Made by a program: the position numbers and the translations under genes. From the NCBI GenBank assembly GCA_025506515.1, contig CM046452.1, positions 45,137,562 through 45,201,561 of the forward strand: 64,000 nucleotides of DNA. The letters are read 5' to 3'. This DNA is from Flaveria trinervia. Its lineage: Eukaryota; Streptophyta; Magnoliopsida; Asterales; Asteraceae. Positions 24,300-33,745 of this stretch are shown here, piece by piece; positions within the stretch are counted from its first letter, which is position 1, and each line of letters begins with the position of its first letter. The notes below the pieces were generated by a model that searched no databases, was not told the origin of the DNA, and was given only the letters and a program-made list of their open reading frames with translations.

Positions 24300-25961
24300 G
24301 TCAGATGAGGAGTACAAACCCGAAATCAGTTATACTCAGCTGATTACACCTCAGTTATGGAGAAGGGATATATTCATGATGGTGCCTATCGGTGTTTTGT
24401 CTCACAGGTTGAGCCAAAATATGTCAGTGAAGCACTAAATGATGAGGCGTGGGTGAGTGCAATGCAAGAAAAACTTCTTCAGTTCAAGAAGTTAGGTGTA
24501 TGGACTCTAGCAGATAAACCTAAAGGTGCTAAGGTCATTGGCACCAAATGGGTCTTGAAATGCAAGAAGGATGACCAAGGGGTCATTATCAGGAACAAGG
24601 CTCGACTGGTTGTTCAGGGATTTCGCCAAGTCGAGGGAATTGATTACAATGAGGTGTTTGCACCCGTGGCAAGGATGGAAGCCATTCGTATCTTCCTTGC
24701 ATATGCATCGTACATGGAGATTAAAGTCTATCAATTAGATGTGAAGAGTGCATTTCTTCATGGGGAAATCAGAGAAACAGTCTATGTCAGTCAACCTGAG
24801 GGATTTGAAGATCCTTATCATCGGATAGAGTCTACAAGCTCGACAAGGCTTTATACGGGCTTCATCAAGCTCCAGGAGCTTGGTATGAGAAACTCTCGAC
24901 TCATCTTGTGAAACACGGCTTTCGCAGGGGAGTCATTGACTGCACGCTGTTCATTAAAGAAAAAGATGGCGACCTACTGCTCGTACAAATCTATGTTGAT
25001 GACATAATTTTCGGTTCAAAGAACAAAGAGTTATGCAAAGAGTTTGAAGCAGTTATGAAGAAAGAGTTTGAGATGAGTGCTATGGGGGAGATGAAGTTCT
25101 TTCTCGGGCTACAGGTGGATCAACACCAAATGGGATCTTTCTACATCAGACCAAGTACGTAAGAGACATTCTCAATCGCTTTGACATGGAGAATGCATCT
25201 GCTGCCGGTACTCCACTGGCTACGAATCACGACATAGCACCTGATGAAAATGGAGATCTTGTGATGCCATGATGTACTGAGGAATGATTGGATCCCTCAT
25301 GTATCTCACTGCCTCTAGACCTGATATCATGTATGCGACATGTTTATGTTCTAGATATCAGGCTAAACCTAAGGTCAATCATCTGATCGGGGTCAAAAGG
25401 ATTTTTTGCTATCTAAAGGGTACACCCACACTTGGGTTGTGGTATCCACATGATGATGATTTTGAGCACACGGCGTATAGTGACTCGGATTACGGAGGCT
25501 GCAAGATGAACTACAAGTCTACATCAACAGGGTGTCAATTCTTTGGGAGAAGATTAATTACCTCGCAGTGTAAGAAGCAGACATCGGTTGCATTGTCAAC
25601 CTGTGAAGCCGAATATGTTGCTGCTGCAAGTTGCTGTTCACAAATCATCTGGATTCAACAGCAAATGCGGGATTACGGTTTAACGTTCTATTCTACTCCT
25701 ATTTTTGTAGACAACTCTGCTGCAATTGCAGTAACTAAAAATACGGTCCAACATCCTAAGACCAAACATATCGGTATTAAATATCACTTCATACGAGATT
25801 GTTTTGAAAAGAACTTAATTGATGTGGTAAAAATTAATACTGATTTTCAACGTGCTGACCTCTATACTAAAGCCTTTGATAAACCACGTTTTCAATATTT
25901 GCTAGAGGTCAACGGCGTTAAACAGAGAAGTGAGGTTATTCCTGATGATGATCATGTGTAG
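24300..25961 (+). pseudogene. Element B reverse transcriptase and RNase H (broken)
   Basis: RT motifs in order: EAWVSAMQEKL, GTKWVLKCKKDD, NKARLVVQGFRQVEG, FAPVARMEAIRIF, YQLDVKSAFLHGE, a shift near 24830 (the LYGLHQAPGAWYE region is out of frame), then YVDDIIFGS (catalytic YVDD at 24992-25003) and MSAMGEMKFFLGLQV. After another shift the RNase H part 25284-25961 is open: LMYLTASRPDIMYA, YSDSDYGGC, STCEAEYVAAASC, HIGIKYHFIRD, then a normal pol stop. RT after integrase and this motif set define Ty1/copia, Sirevirus branch. Confidence 0.9.
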
Positions 25962-27923
25962 TCCGATGTAGCTTAGTAATTCTTCATTCTATCAAGCTAA
26001 TGACTTATGTTGTTGGTGCATTTGGTGCAAAATAAAATTAAGCTGCTCTAACAAGGAGATAGGTTGTGCGCCTCTCTGCTGTGGCGATGGCACTGACCTG
26101 AGGATAAGCATAACCTAGACATTCTAGATTCATTGTTGTTTGCCGCCTCTCTGTTGTGCGATGGCACTGACCTAAGGATTGGCTTCCTTGAAAGCTCTAA
26201 GAATAGTCTCTTCTTGTACAAATAACCGTAGACCGCTCAAAAGCTCCTGAGGAATGTTGATTACCATATAAGTGTGGGATCCACAAATGTTCGTTGAAAT
26301 AATAAACCAAAAACAATCACCAGTTTCTGTCAAGAGTCTGTGTATGGATTTAAGTGGACAAACATATTGACAATCATTATGGCTGCAATTCTTGAAAGTT
26401 CAAATCAATGTGTAATCTAAGAGTTCCAGTATGATTTCCTAAAGTTGCTAATGACTCTAGATGAACACCAAGAATTGAGCATCAAAAGATTTTGATAACA
26501 AGTCCCAAATGATTTGATGTGCCTGTATGATTCCAAAATTGAATTGGTCCAGGTGTGGTCAATCTAAGTTGAAGCTTTCTATTCGGAACCAAATCCAGTA
26601 GATTTCCACCTTAGGTTCTATCTCTCACAAAAAGCCAAAACAAAGTCTTAACTTTTAGTCTTTAGTTTAAGTTTCTAATTTAGCGAGTCATTTTAGTTAA
26701 TTTGTTTGCCGCACTACATCATGAAAATCGATAAGTGATCAACTCACTAAATGGGCCATGTCTGAGATGACCACATGAATTTTCAAGTTTAAAGCAGTCA
26801 CGTCTGAGGTGACTAAATTGGTTAAAAATGATCATGTCTGAGATGATCAAAACTCATAATGTCTATTTCAAAAGGTTAAAATGTTCAAAATGGCAGAAAA
26901 TCTACTAAGTGTGACCTATTCGCACGATTGGACCATGAATATGGACTAACCATGCGAATGGATCCCATTCACACGACTGGACATGAAATTTAGTCATTCA
27001 CCCGAATGGCATTTAAGAATGATCCTTTCGACCGAATGACAGGGTGCGAATGAGTCAGTCAACCGACTGAGACTCAGTCGGTTAATTGAGAAAGCAATGA
27101 AAGGCACGAATGAGTCAGTCGACCGACTGAGACTCAGTCGGCCAACTGAAAGCGACCGACTGGGCCAATCGCACGACTGAACCTCAGTCGCCGATGAACT
27201 GAGCGAATGAGGCCAGTCAGCCGATTGAAATTAGGGTCAGTATTTAAAGGGCCTCAGTCGATCGCATTTCACTCATCACTCCCAATCGCACCCAAATCGC
27301 TTTCTTTCCCGTTACTCTCTGCAAAAATTTCTAGAGATAGTGTTTTCACATTGCTATTGATCTTCTGACATTCGATTGACAAGTATACAGGTACATCTTA
27401 TAGAAATCAGAAGATCTTGAGTCAAATTTGTGTTATTCGAATGAAACATTAACCGGATTGAAAAATGCCCTAATAGCCTACATAAACTAAGCAAAATGTA
27501 AAATTAAGTTTAATAGGTTATTAGTGACAAGATGGCAAGTCTAATGGACCATTAAACCATGTTAAATTATTTAATTAGGTCAAGATTCGAACCTTAGTCG
27601 ATTGAACAGTGGTTCATGCGATTGGTCCTTCGGATGAACTCCAATCGCACGATTGAATCTTGCGATTGGATCAATCGGCAGAATGAACCATGCGAATGAG
27701 TTCAGTCGGCCGACTGAACCAATCGCAGACTCAGTCAGCAAATTGAACTCAGTTGCATGTCTCATTCACCCGAACGAGCTCAGTCGCACGAAAGAACAAA
27801 CGACTGACTACAGTCGCATGATTCATTCGCACGAATGTATCGGATTGAATTTAAACTATACACCTTGAACTGAATTTTGAATGTATGACTTACAAATGGT
27901 TCTGTGTCTTGTGTTTCAGGTCA
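25962..27923 (+). promoter_or_regulatory. Element B pol-ORF3 spacer: LTR-like motif array, TATA box, possible leader intron
   Basis: About 2 kb without coding potential. 26069-26103 and 26144-26176 are direct repeats of a GCCTCTCTG...ATGGCACTGACCT unit. From 26915 to 27235 the CAGTCG(N)CGACTG vocabulary of the B LTR is iterated densely, including perfect palindromes CAGTCGGCCGACTG-like at 27705. TATTTAAAGG at 27241-27250 follows, then a pyrimidine-rich leader. ACAG|GTACATC at 27391 and TTGTGTTTCAG at 27919 would delimit a 529-bp intron ending four bases before the ORF3 ATG. The promoter and the intron are inferences from layout. Confidence 0.55.
27391..27919 (+). other. Candidate intron in the ORF3 leader of element B
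   Basis: Donor ACAG|GTACATC and acceptor CTTGTGTTTCAG|GTCA, AT-rich with a polypyrimidine-like acceptor tract. The interior has no reading frame but has more of the CGCACGACTGA motif at 27595-27845. Splicing would leave a leader of about 120 nt, similar to the TATA-to-ATG distance in A and C. Confidence 0.4.
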
Positions 27924-29939
27924 ATGGCTGATAGATGGTCCATAAATCCAAAGCACAATATATGTGCTCATTTGGACCATACGACTCGGAATGGAGCTGA
28001 GTGTACAGACTTTATTGCATTCCTTCGACGCTCTCGGATACATAAAGCCATATCCACACAGTGTACTCCTTACAGGTCGTTACATCAGGCTTTCTGGGAA
28101 AATGCCTCCGTAGATCGTTCACATGAGCCTTACAGAATACGAAGTTCCATTCATGGTCATGACATTGAAATTACAGCAGCTGACATCCAGAGAGTACTTG
28201 ATTTTGGGGATGATACTGATCAACCCGCCAACTACTCCACTTACAGTCAGAGGTTGCTTCCTCAGGATTAAATATACTGGGACATCAACTCAGTGTGCTC
28301 AACAAGAGCAACCTGTGCCCCCAGTATAAATACTTGGCGCATGTGATCCTGAAGTGTATCTCTTCTCGAAGGGGTGGGTTTGATGACCTGTCAGACCAGA
28401 TTCAAAATGCCTATGTGGCACTGGTGCTGAACCACCCTTCATCTTCTCGAGCATGATCTTCTCGTATCTGGTGGAGAATCTGGAGGCCAAGGGGAAGGAG
28501 GGTTTTGTATGTATCCCAGATTTCTGCAGCTGATCTTTACAAGAAGCTGCCATTACTTCCCAAGGAGAAACATGATGCGGTTGCCCTAGAGGTTATGGAT
28601 GACACGACTTTGGGTCGCATGAGAGTGTATCGGGGCAAGCAGGTAAAGCCCTAGGTAAAAAGGTTGATCGGCCATCTGGAAAATGAACGATATGTGGCAC
28701 CAGGTAGACGCAAATGGCGTCATGATGACAACGATTCAGATGATGAGAGGTTGTTGCTCCCAGAGCATGATTCAGACGATGATGATAGTGGGGATGTTGG
28801 GGATGATATGCCTTCCACGATAGGGCACAACTTCAGATGTTATACCAGTGTCTGCCCCAACATACGACATAGCTGAGTCTGCAGGCTTCCACCAGGACTT
28901 CATACCTGGTGAGGAGGAAGAAGAGTCAGATGAGGAGACCTTGACAAGGACCGTGGGAAGCAAGGTTGTTCCCACCGAGTATGGACTCCGGGCGGTTGGT
29001 GTTCGCCCCAGGGATTCGGGAGAGACGACTGTAGATCCCAGCTATGCTCCTGAGTCTACTAGCCGTGTTCTAGGGGGAGCATCCACCTCGACTGGATCAA
29101 GGAAGAAACGGATGGCTCAGCCCCACGGCCAGAAGAAGAAGAGAAGAAGACTCACACCTTCGTACCCACCACAGCCACTAATCTACCACCATCCCTACCA
29201 CTTCTACAACCACACCATCCACCACCACAGCCACCACAGCCACCACAGCCACCACAGCTACCATACCACTACCACATCTCCCACCACTGTAAATATGCCA
29301 ACCACCACCATATCTTTCACTCCTACATCACCTCCAATATCTCACAGACCCAACCCTATCTTTACCACAACCACCACCACCACTAGCCACCAATCAGGAC
29401 CCTCATCTGATCCTGCACGTATATATGGATCTCATCTACCTCAATTTGGGGTAGAGGACCAGCTGTCAGCGCTAAACCGTATGGTGATGCGACTGTTAGC
29501 TGCTGATGAAGAGAAGACTGCACAGATCCGACAGCTTGCAGATCTCACTGCTGTGCAGTCACATCAGATCTCGGAGCAGGATCGGCTAATCAAGGAGCAG
29601 GCCCAGCAAATGGCTGCTCAGAGCCTCGAGATCGCCCAACTCCAAGAGCATAGAGTCACTTCTGCTAAGAAAATTGAAGAGTTGGAGAATGCTAAGAAGA
29701 CCATCATGCTCAAACTTAAAGGATCTAAAGATGAGCCTCTGAAGATTAAAGAGGGAGATGGTGATGATAGTGATGATGATGATGTGGATGAAGATGAAGA
29801 GAGTGACGATGATGAGAAGAAGAAGGAGGGGAGGGGATGCACTGCATCGGCCACTGCTACAGGTCAAGAGAACAGGACTAAGAACAGACAGACAAGATCT
29901 CAGCTTCTACCTCTGCCCCTACAAGTGATGAAACCTTGA
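27924..29939 (+). pseudogene. Element B ORF3, N-terminal and central part (broken)
   Basis: Starts MADRWSINPKHNICAHLD at 27924, aligning with C's MAFNPQHNQVTLLD. The N-terminal frame runs to 28271 (RIHKAIS, QAFWENA, AADIQRVL). After shifts, KYLAHVILKCISSRRGGFD and MYPRFLQLIF (28509-28538) match the conserved ORF3 core. An acidic stretch (DSDDDDSGD) follows, then from 28848 an open frame of 363 codons: acidic EEEEESDEE, basic KKKRRR (possible nuclear signal), a His/Ser/Thr-rich low-complexity tract built on CCACCACAG repeats (29215-29275), a coiled coil at about residues 200-290 rich in Gln/Glu/Ala, and an acidic Asp/Glu tail. Function is unknown; no membrane segment is seen. Confidence 0.75.
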
Positions 29940-30075
29940 TACAAGAAAAAAGTAAAGATTAGATGATTATGTATTTATCTTCTTTTGTATTTGAATCATG
30001 TAATTGAACACAATGTACTTAATGTTTATATTATTTTAATGCCTTTCTGTTTGATGAATTACTAATGATTTATGT

Positions 30076-31296
30076 GTGAAATGTTTAAATCAAACAGATC
30101 AAAATTACCAAAGAGATGAGTTTGACATTGCTCCCCTTCAGCAAGTCAAGTCTCAGCTAACAATGATTCTTGATCTGCAAGGGATAGTCAGGAGTTTAGT
30201 GAATTATACCCCTGAAGAAGGGGAAATAATTCATGACTTATCAAATGAGCAACTCGCAGAGCTTTTCGAGCTAAATCCAGATGAAATAGTAAAAGATGCT
30301 CCGACATGCGATTCGACTAGTGACGAAGAGTTCAACGATGTTGATGATGTAGAGATCGAAGAAGATGTCACTGCCGAGGAGTACCCTCAGTACGCTGACA
30401 ATGAGGGTAATGTGGTCCCCAATCTGGGTGAATCCCTTGTCAGCGATACTATTGAGGTGTTGAACAATATGGAGCAAGAATCAAAGAAAGCAGAAGACAC
30501 AGCCCAAGCCTCAAATAATGATGTTGACATTCGAAAGCTGAGTGGGCTGCATGTTTTGAAGAAGTTAGAGCCCAACGTACTACACCAAAGAAGGATTCCT
30601 ACACCAAACTCTACAGAGTCAAGAAACATCATAAGGTGTCAGGTAGGATTATAGCATGGGCATATTTTGATGACCTTAACGTCTATGCAGTTAAGAGGGA
30701 GAAGGGCATAGAGTATTTTAGATTTCCACATGATCTAAAGACTCTACCAGGTTTGAGCTCAACCAGCTGGCCAAACTAAAGCTTTTGTATGCTGACTCGA
30801 GGAAGATGTCAGGCTGGTTTGAGGCTGCCCTAAAGAAGGAGTACCACACTAGATGGGTTAACTTCAGACCCAACGGCCTACGAGGTATGTCAGAAGGTCT
30901 GAGGTTGATGCCAGTACGGCAAGCCTAAGATAGTGTTGAAGTGGAATCCTCACGCATATGTCGAGAATCCCACTCAGGGAAATGCCACAGGATTTCACTC
31001 CACATTTAAGTGGTGGTACTATGATTGGAGAACAGTGAAGCAGTCATAGTCTTAGCAAAGAGGGACAAATGGATACTATCAGGGTATTCAACCCGATGTG
31101 GCTTACAAACTTGTCAGAAAGTGATGTATATACGCTATACAAGTGGCCACTGTTCTATGATACGCAAGATATTGTACAAGCTCTTCAGTTCCAGAACGTT
31201 ATACGACTCTGCTTCACGTTTGAGATTCACACGGGAGTCACAACAGAGGAGAAGTACAAGAAATACAAGGAGGTTATGCAGAAAACAAAGAGATAG
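30076..31296 (+). pseudogene. Element B ORF3, C-terminal part (or a fourth frame)
   Basis: After 140 bp of AT-rich sequence an acidic frame opens at 30076 (LYTPEEGEIIHDLS-like, then DEEFNDVDDVEIEEDV) to 30654. Continuing across shifts, GRIIAWAYFDD and KGIEYFRF (about 30640-30720) match the C-terminal W-A-Y domain of D (55480-55600). The last frame 31069-31296 (FNPMWLTNLSESDVYTLYKWP) ends 13 bp before the polypurine tract. Either a stop and restart separates this from 29939, or an intron (AAAG|GTAAAG-like donor near 29951, CAAACAG acceptor near 30100) joins them; I cannot decide. Confidence 0.65.
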
Positions 31297-31309
31297 AGAG
31301 ATCTAGGTC

Positions 31310-31321
31310 CAAGGGGGAGTT
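31310..31321 (+). other. Polypurine tract of element B
   Basis: AAGGGGGAGTT directly before the 3' LTR. Confidence 0.85.
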
Positions 31322-32043
31322 TGTTGATACATGTATGTCCTAGATCATGATATGAAATGTAATATATCTTGTTTATCTGATTCTGGTGTAATTTCATATG
31401 ACTAATGAAATGATATTGGGTGTTGTGATTTGTAATGATTAATATTTCATTAATAAGTTGATATTAAATTAATTAATTAGGTTAGTGATTGGTTGAATGT
31501 TTACATATAATGTTTACTAATTAATACATTCAAACTTAAAATAATGAAGTTATCATGTGAATGGCCCATGCGAATGGACCATAAGCATGAACACCTTCAT
31601 ACGAATGACTCAATCGCACGACTGAAACAGGAGACTGGATCAGTCGTATGATTGTAACATAAGATTGGCTCAGTCGCACGACTGAACACTCAGTCGTGCG
31701 AATGAATCAACGCATGGCTCAATCGCACGACTGAACCATACTAATGGTTCAGTCGCACGATGGATAATACCAACCTATAAATACAACTCAATTTGTGAAA
31801 AATAAGGACTCTCGATCAATTACGATTCCAAAGTACCCTAGCCGTCCAGAAACCTCCCAATTCGTTCTCCAAGTTCATAGAACACATTAGATCGATTCAA
31901 TCAATTTCTAACGTTAGTTTCAATTCTTATTGATTCTTCGTGTGTTCTCACTGATTGGATCGCCAATCAAATAGGATCCGCACTATTTGATCTGGTATAC
32001 ACACTAATCTCTAGGTATTTCGTTCAAATACCAGGTCCTAACA
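31322..32043 (+). repeat. 3' LTR of element B
   Basis: Near-identical to the left LTR, with a few indels (for example CGATGGATAAT for CGATTGAATAAT). It is preceded by the polypurine tract and followed directly by the TSD CCTTT. Confidence 0.93.
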
Positions 32044-33745
32044 CCTTTAAGGCTTCTTCTATTTTCTTAGATTCCATCTAAGACAAGAAGCATGAGTACA
32101 AACAGACTTTCCCATGATGAGTTTGTCCCCATGTTCTCACACCTTCAAAGACTTCTCCTGTGATGTTCTCGACTAGATGAGTGTTATGAATCCTTAGTCT
32201 AGGAATCACTTCCAGTTGGAAAGATAAATCCAAGTTGGACATATTTTGCTCAGGAGCATGAACAGTTGGGCCAACTGTTGTTTCAATGTCATTCAATAAT
32301 GACTAACTGGATGAAAGAGAAACATCATCAGCAATGATTGGCTGAGAAGCAGCATTAACAATTGAATGTTCCTTCAAAATACTACTTCTATCATTCTGGT
32401 GTTGTTTAGTGTCAGTTGAAGGAACACTAGTTGAAGCTTCACTATTTCTTGAAAGAGTTATGCTAATTGATCTTAGATAGTTGGAGCTGGATCTTTAATC
32501 ACTCTTGGAGAATTTGAACAGGGTCTGGGCAACTCAAACAATTGATCATGATCATTTTGAGGACCTGTTCTAGCTGAAACATTCTCACAAGATGGATGCA
32601 ATAGGTAGGAAACAATTCTAAGTAAAAAATGTTATCAGGGCCATCCCCCTAACATAAGGTATGTGCTCATTGACAACAATGTTGGATGATTCTCAAATTG
32701 TTGATTTTTGATGTTATAAACTCTATAAGCAATAGATTTGGAGGAATATCCAACAAAGATTGCATCATCCGACTTTTCAAAAATTTTTGCCAAATTATCT
32801 TTTGTGTTAACTATGGTACACCTGCTGCCAAAGAACCTTAGAACGCCAATGAATGATGGCCTCTGTTCCATAGCTCATAAGTTGTTTTTCCATATGCCTT
32901 AACTACAAAAACTCTATTCTACACATAGCATGCAGTGTTGACTGCCTCTGCCAGAGAAGTAAGAGGAAACTTTGAATCAGCCAACATAGTCCGAGCAGCC
33001 TCAATAAGTATCCTGTTCCTCCTCTTAGCAACACCGTTTTGTTGAGGAGTTCTACGAGCACTATTTTGTCTGGCAATCCCTTTTGAGTTATAAAACGAGT
33101 CAAGAACTTGATTCTTAAACTCAGTCCCTTGATCCCTTCTGATATTTTTACCCTGTGATGAATTTGATTTTCTAATTTAAGAATAAACGTTTCTAACATT
33201 TCAGCAATTTCATCCTTAGTTAAAAAGAATACCCATTAAATCTTATAAAATTATCAACTATCACAGACAATATTACTTCCTTCCAATGCTCATTATACTT
33301 GTTGGACCAAAGATTCTTGTGCAATAAGTGTAATGGGGTGGTGATAGGGTTAATAACTTTGGATTTATGAGATGCCTTTGTTGCTTTCCTTTCAAGCATG
33401 CAACACAGTTATCTTTGTAGAAAATTCCTTTTAAGTCAAAGCATGTACCAAGTTATTTTTAACCAATTTATTCATGGTTTAAAATTGACATGACATATTC
33501 TTTATGCCATATTTTTACTCATCACTATCAACTCTGGAAAGAAAGCATGATACTTCTCCCACTGGGGAAGCATAGTTCATATCCAGTGTACATATCCCCT
33601 TTCCTAGAAGATCTAAGAAGCACCAATCCGAAGGAATGGTCATCCCAGGTTTGAGTATAATGCACTCATGTTCTATGAAAAGTATTTGGTGCTTTTGATC
33701 AAAAATTGAGAAACACTTAAAAAAACTGTGTTCAAGCTATCTATT
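32044..33745 (-). pseudogene. Element A integrase, linker and GAG-pre-integrase (broken)
   Basis: On the minus strand from right to left: a relic of the protease-integrase link (HECIILKPG-like, 33690-33600), the zinc region, the integrase core with a LDSFYNSKGIA-like end and a RRNRILIEAAR segment (about 33030-32990), the post-integrase motif FFGSRCTIVNTKDNLAK (32871-32635) and DAIFVGYSSKS, and an acidic linker (32296-32078) like C's. It joins the RT at 18533 once B is removed. At about 33745 homology ends and D begins in the opposite orientation. Confidence 0.8.

Larger units (their letters stand above)
18534..32043 (+). mobile_element. Element B: Sirevirus-like Ty1/copia with ORF3, 13.5 kb, both LTRs
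   Basis: Both LTRs run TGTTGATAC to CCTAACA and are flanked by a perfect TSD CCTTT (18529-18533, 32044-32048). Inside: primer site, gag, protease, integrase, reverse transcriptase, RNase H, a 2-kb spacer, ORF3, polypurine tract. The LTRs (727 and 722 bp) differ mainly by single-base changes and indels, which indicates a fairly recent insertion, into the reverse transcriptase of element A. A short CG-containing motif (CAGTCGCACGACTG and variants) is iterated in the LTRs, leader and spacer. Protein-coding parts carry many single-base shifts. Confidence 0.95.
3399..33745 (-). mobile_element. Element A: Sirevirus-like Ty1/copia element, 3' part only, split by E and B
   Basis: Sense is the minus strand. 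From right to left it holds an end-of-protease and GAG-pre-integrase relic, integrase and linker (33745-32044), reverse transcriptase and RNase H (18533-17045), a spacer (17044-16426), ORF3 (16425-15377 and 7021 to about 4300), polypurine tract and 3' LTR (4253-3399). Gypsy E sits in its ORF3 and copia B in its reverse transcriptase; both are flanked by perfect 5-bp TSDs, so removing them rejoins A's reading. Gag, primer site and 5' LTR are absent: at about 33745 A runs into element D in opposite orientation. The left LTR edge is set by comparison with C and is less certain than the others. Confidence 0.85.

Noticed and set aside
26915..27245. CRISPR-like spaced repeats
   Set aside because: Units are degenerate, spacing is irregular, they also sit in both LTRs, and the context is a plant retrotransposon.
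28848..29939. Host gene with His-rich and coiled-coil regions (the longest open frame in the window)
   Set aside because: It lies inside element B between pol and the 3' LTR, continues the ORF3 frame set, and is bounded by LTRs and a TSD.
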